Part shown: piece after piece, positions 63,693-64,000 of the stretch
How the letters are laid out: each line of letters begins with the position of its first letter
Numbering within the stretch: position 1 is the first letter of the stretch
Virus record (IMG/VR): IMGVR_UViG_3300047445_000314
Coordinates: 1-64,000 of that record
Reading direction: 5' to 3' (one strand)
DNA length: 64,000 bases
Source: a virus
The notes under the pieces: generated by a model
Seen by the model: the letters and a program-made list of their open reading frames with translations, nothing else
Databases searched by the model: none
Told to the model about the DNA's origin: nothing
Position numbers and translations under genes: made by a program

Positions 63693-64000
63693 ATGTCAAT
63701 TGATCTCTACTATCACCGTCCCACGGATAGTGGCGCGTGGCTGACCGGTATGCTATGGCTGGATACGGTCGGCGTATGTACCCTGATCGCGTCGGCGGAA
63801 GGGCAGCCCAACCTATATGGCATCCTGCAACTTGATGGTAGCTGGGATACGCGTAGCGTCAGCATCTATACCCCGCCCGACACGGCGCAGGCCTGGTTCG
63901 GCCCCGACCTGTCCCTCAAAGAATCCATGGTGATGGTCACACAAAAGGTGATCATCACCGGCACCAGTGATCTGTTCAAATGGGACTACGAGGCGTTCTA
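63693..64000 (+). CDS. Tail protein, N-terminal part (cut by window edge)
   Basis: Open to the end of the window (102 codons). Begins MSIDLYYHRPTDSGAWLTGM after AAGGAGAGGCA. Probably a distal tail protein from its position. Family not recognised. Confidence 0.7.
   Translation, partial: MSIDLYYHRPTDSGAWLTGMLWLDTVGVCTLIASAEGQPNLYGILQLDGSWDTRSVSIYTPPDTAQAWFGPDLSLKESMVMVTQKVIITGTSDLFKWDYEAF

Noticed and set aside
1-64000. CRISPR array
   Set aside because: The dyad copies are far apart and irregular, with no spacer-repeat rhythm, so they are not CRISPR repeats.
1-64000. Lysogeny module (integrase, attachment sites)
   Set aside because: No integrase, excisionase or CI/Cro-type pair recognised in the window. 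The dyad looks like a repressor site, but temperate life cannot be claimed from this.

Overview
The window is one stretch of a tailed double-stranded DNA phage genome, with every credible gene on the + strand. It opens inside the large terminase gene and ends in the tail genes that follow the tape measure. The capsid and tail genes (HK97-type portal, XkdF-like protease/scaffold, capsid, connector, tail completion, tail tube, frameshifted tail chaperones, 1819-residue tape measure) point to a siphovirus. High GC, strong AGGAG ribosome sites and promoters of TATAAT type point to a Gram-negative host. Betaproteobacteria is my guess from the style of the small proteins, not a demonstrated fact.

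Layout. 1-2.0 kb: terminase large subunit C-terminus, thymidylate synthase and a small gene. 2.1-3.0 kb: a gene-free stretch with a consensus promoter and three tRNA-like RNAs whose acceptor and T arms are canonical but whose middles are not. 3.0-33.8 kb: about 85 very small genes (40-250 codons), nearly all of unknown function, many joined by ATGA overlaps. They are organised as short transcription units that start with a TATAAT-type -10 box and a conserved CACCTTGAAAGGGG leader. Recognisable proteins here are an HNH nuclease, zinc-ribbon proteins, a DUF3846-like protein, a stand-alone winged helix like the N-terminus of BrxR/CapW regulators, a DoxX-like membrane protein and a small P-loop protein. 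33.8-37.2 kb: a regulatory and possibly replicative region with three gene-poor gaps, TATAAGAC dyads, a near-consensus promoter, a cluster of CCGGG iterons beside AT-rich DNA and a nested GTACAA operator. 37.2-48.6 kb: more small genes plus a cupin-like protein, a LigA-related fragment, a possible lysis pair (43-residue membrane protein and M15-like peptidase), a deoxynucleotide kinase and a MazG-like pyrophosphohydrolase. 48.7-64 kb: SNase-like nuclease and the virion genes.

The most striking feature runs through the whole window: 32 copies of an 18-bp dyad, TTTGCAAT-(YR)-ATTGCAAA. Most lie between genes, against terminators, -10 boxes or ribosome sites. Seven lie wholly inside reading frames, including the scaffold/protease and the tape measure. 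It looks like a genome-wide binding site (a stoperator-like repressor, partition or nucleoid function) that I cannot assign to a known phage system.

How it fits together: thymidylate synthase, nucleotide kinase and MazG-like enzyme would adjust nucleotide pools. The small-gene region would be the early host-takeover region, switched through promoter-leader cassettes and the dyad. The virion operon at the right is bounded by strong terminators.
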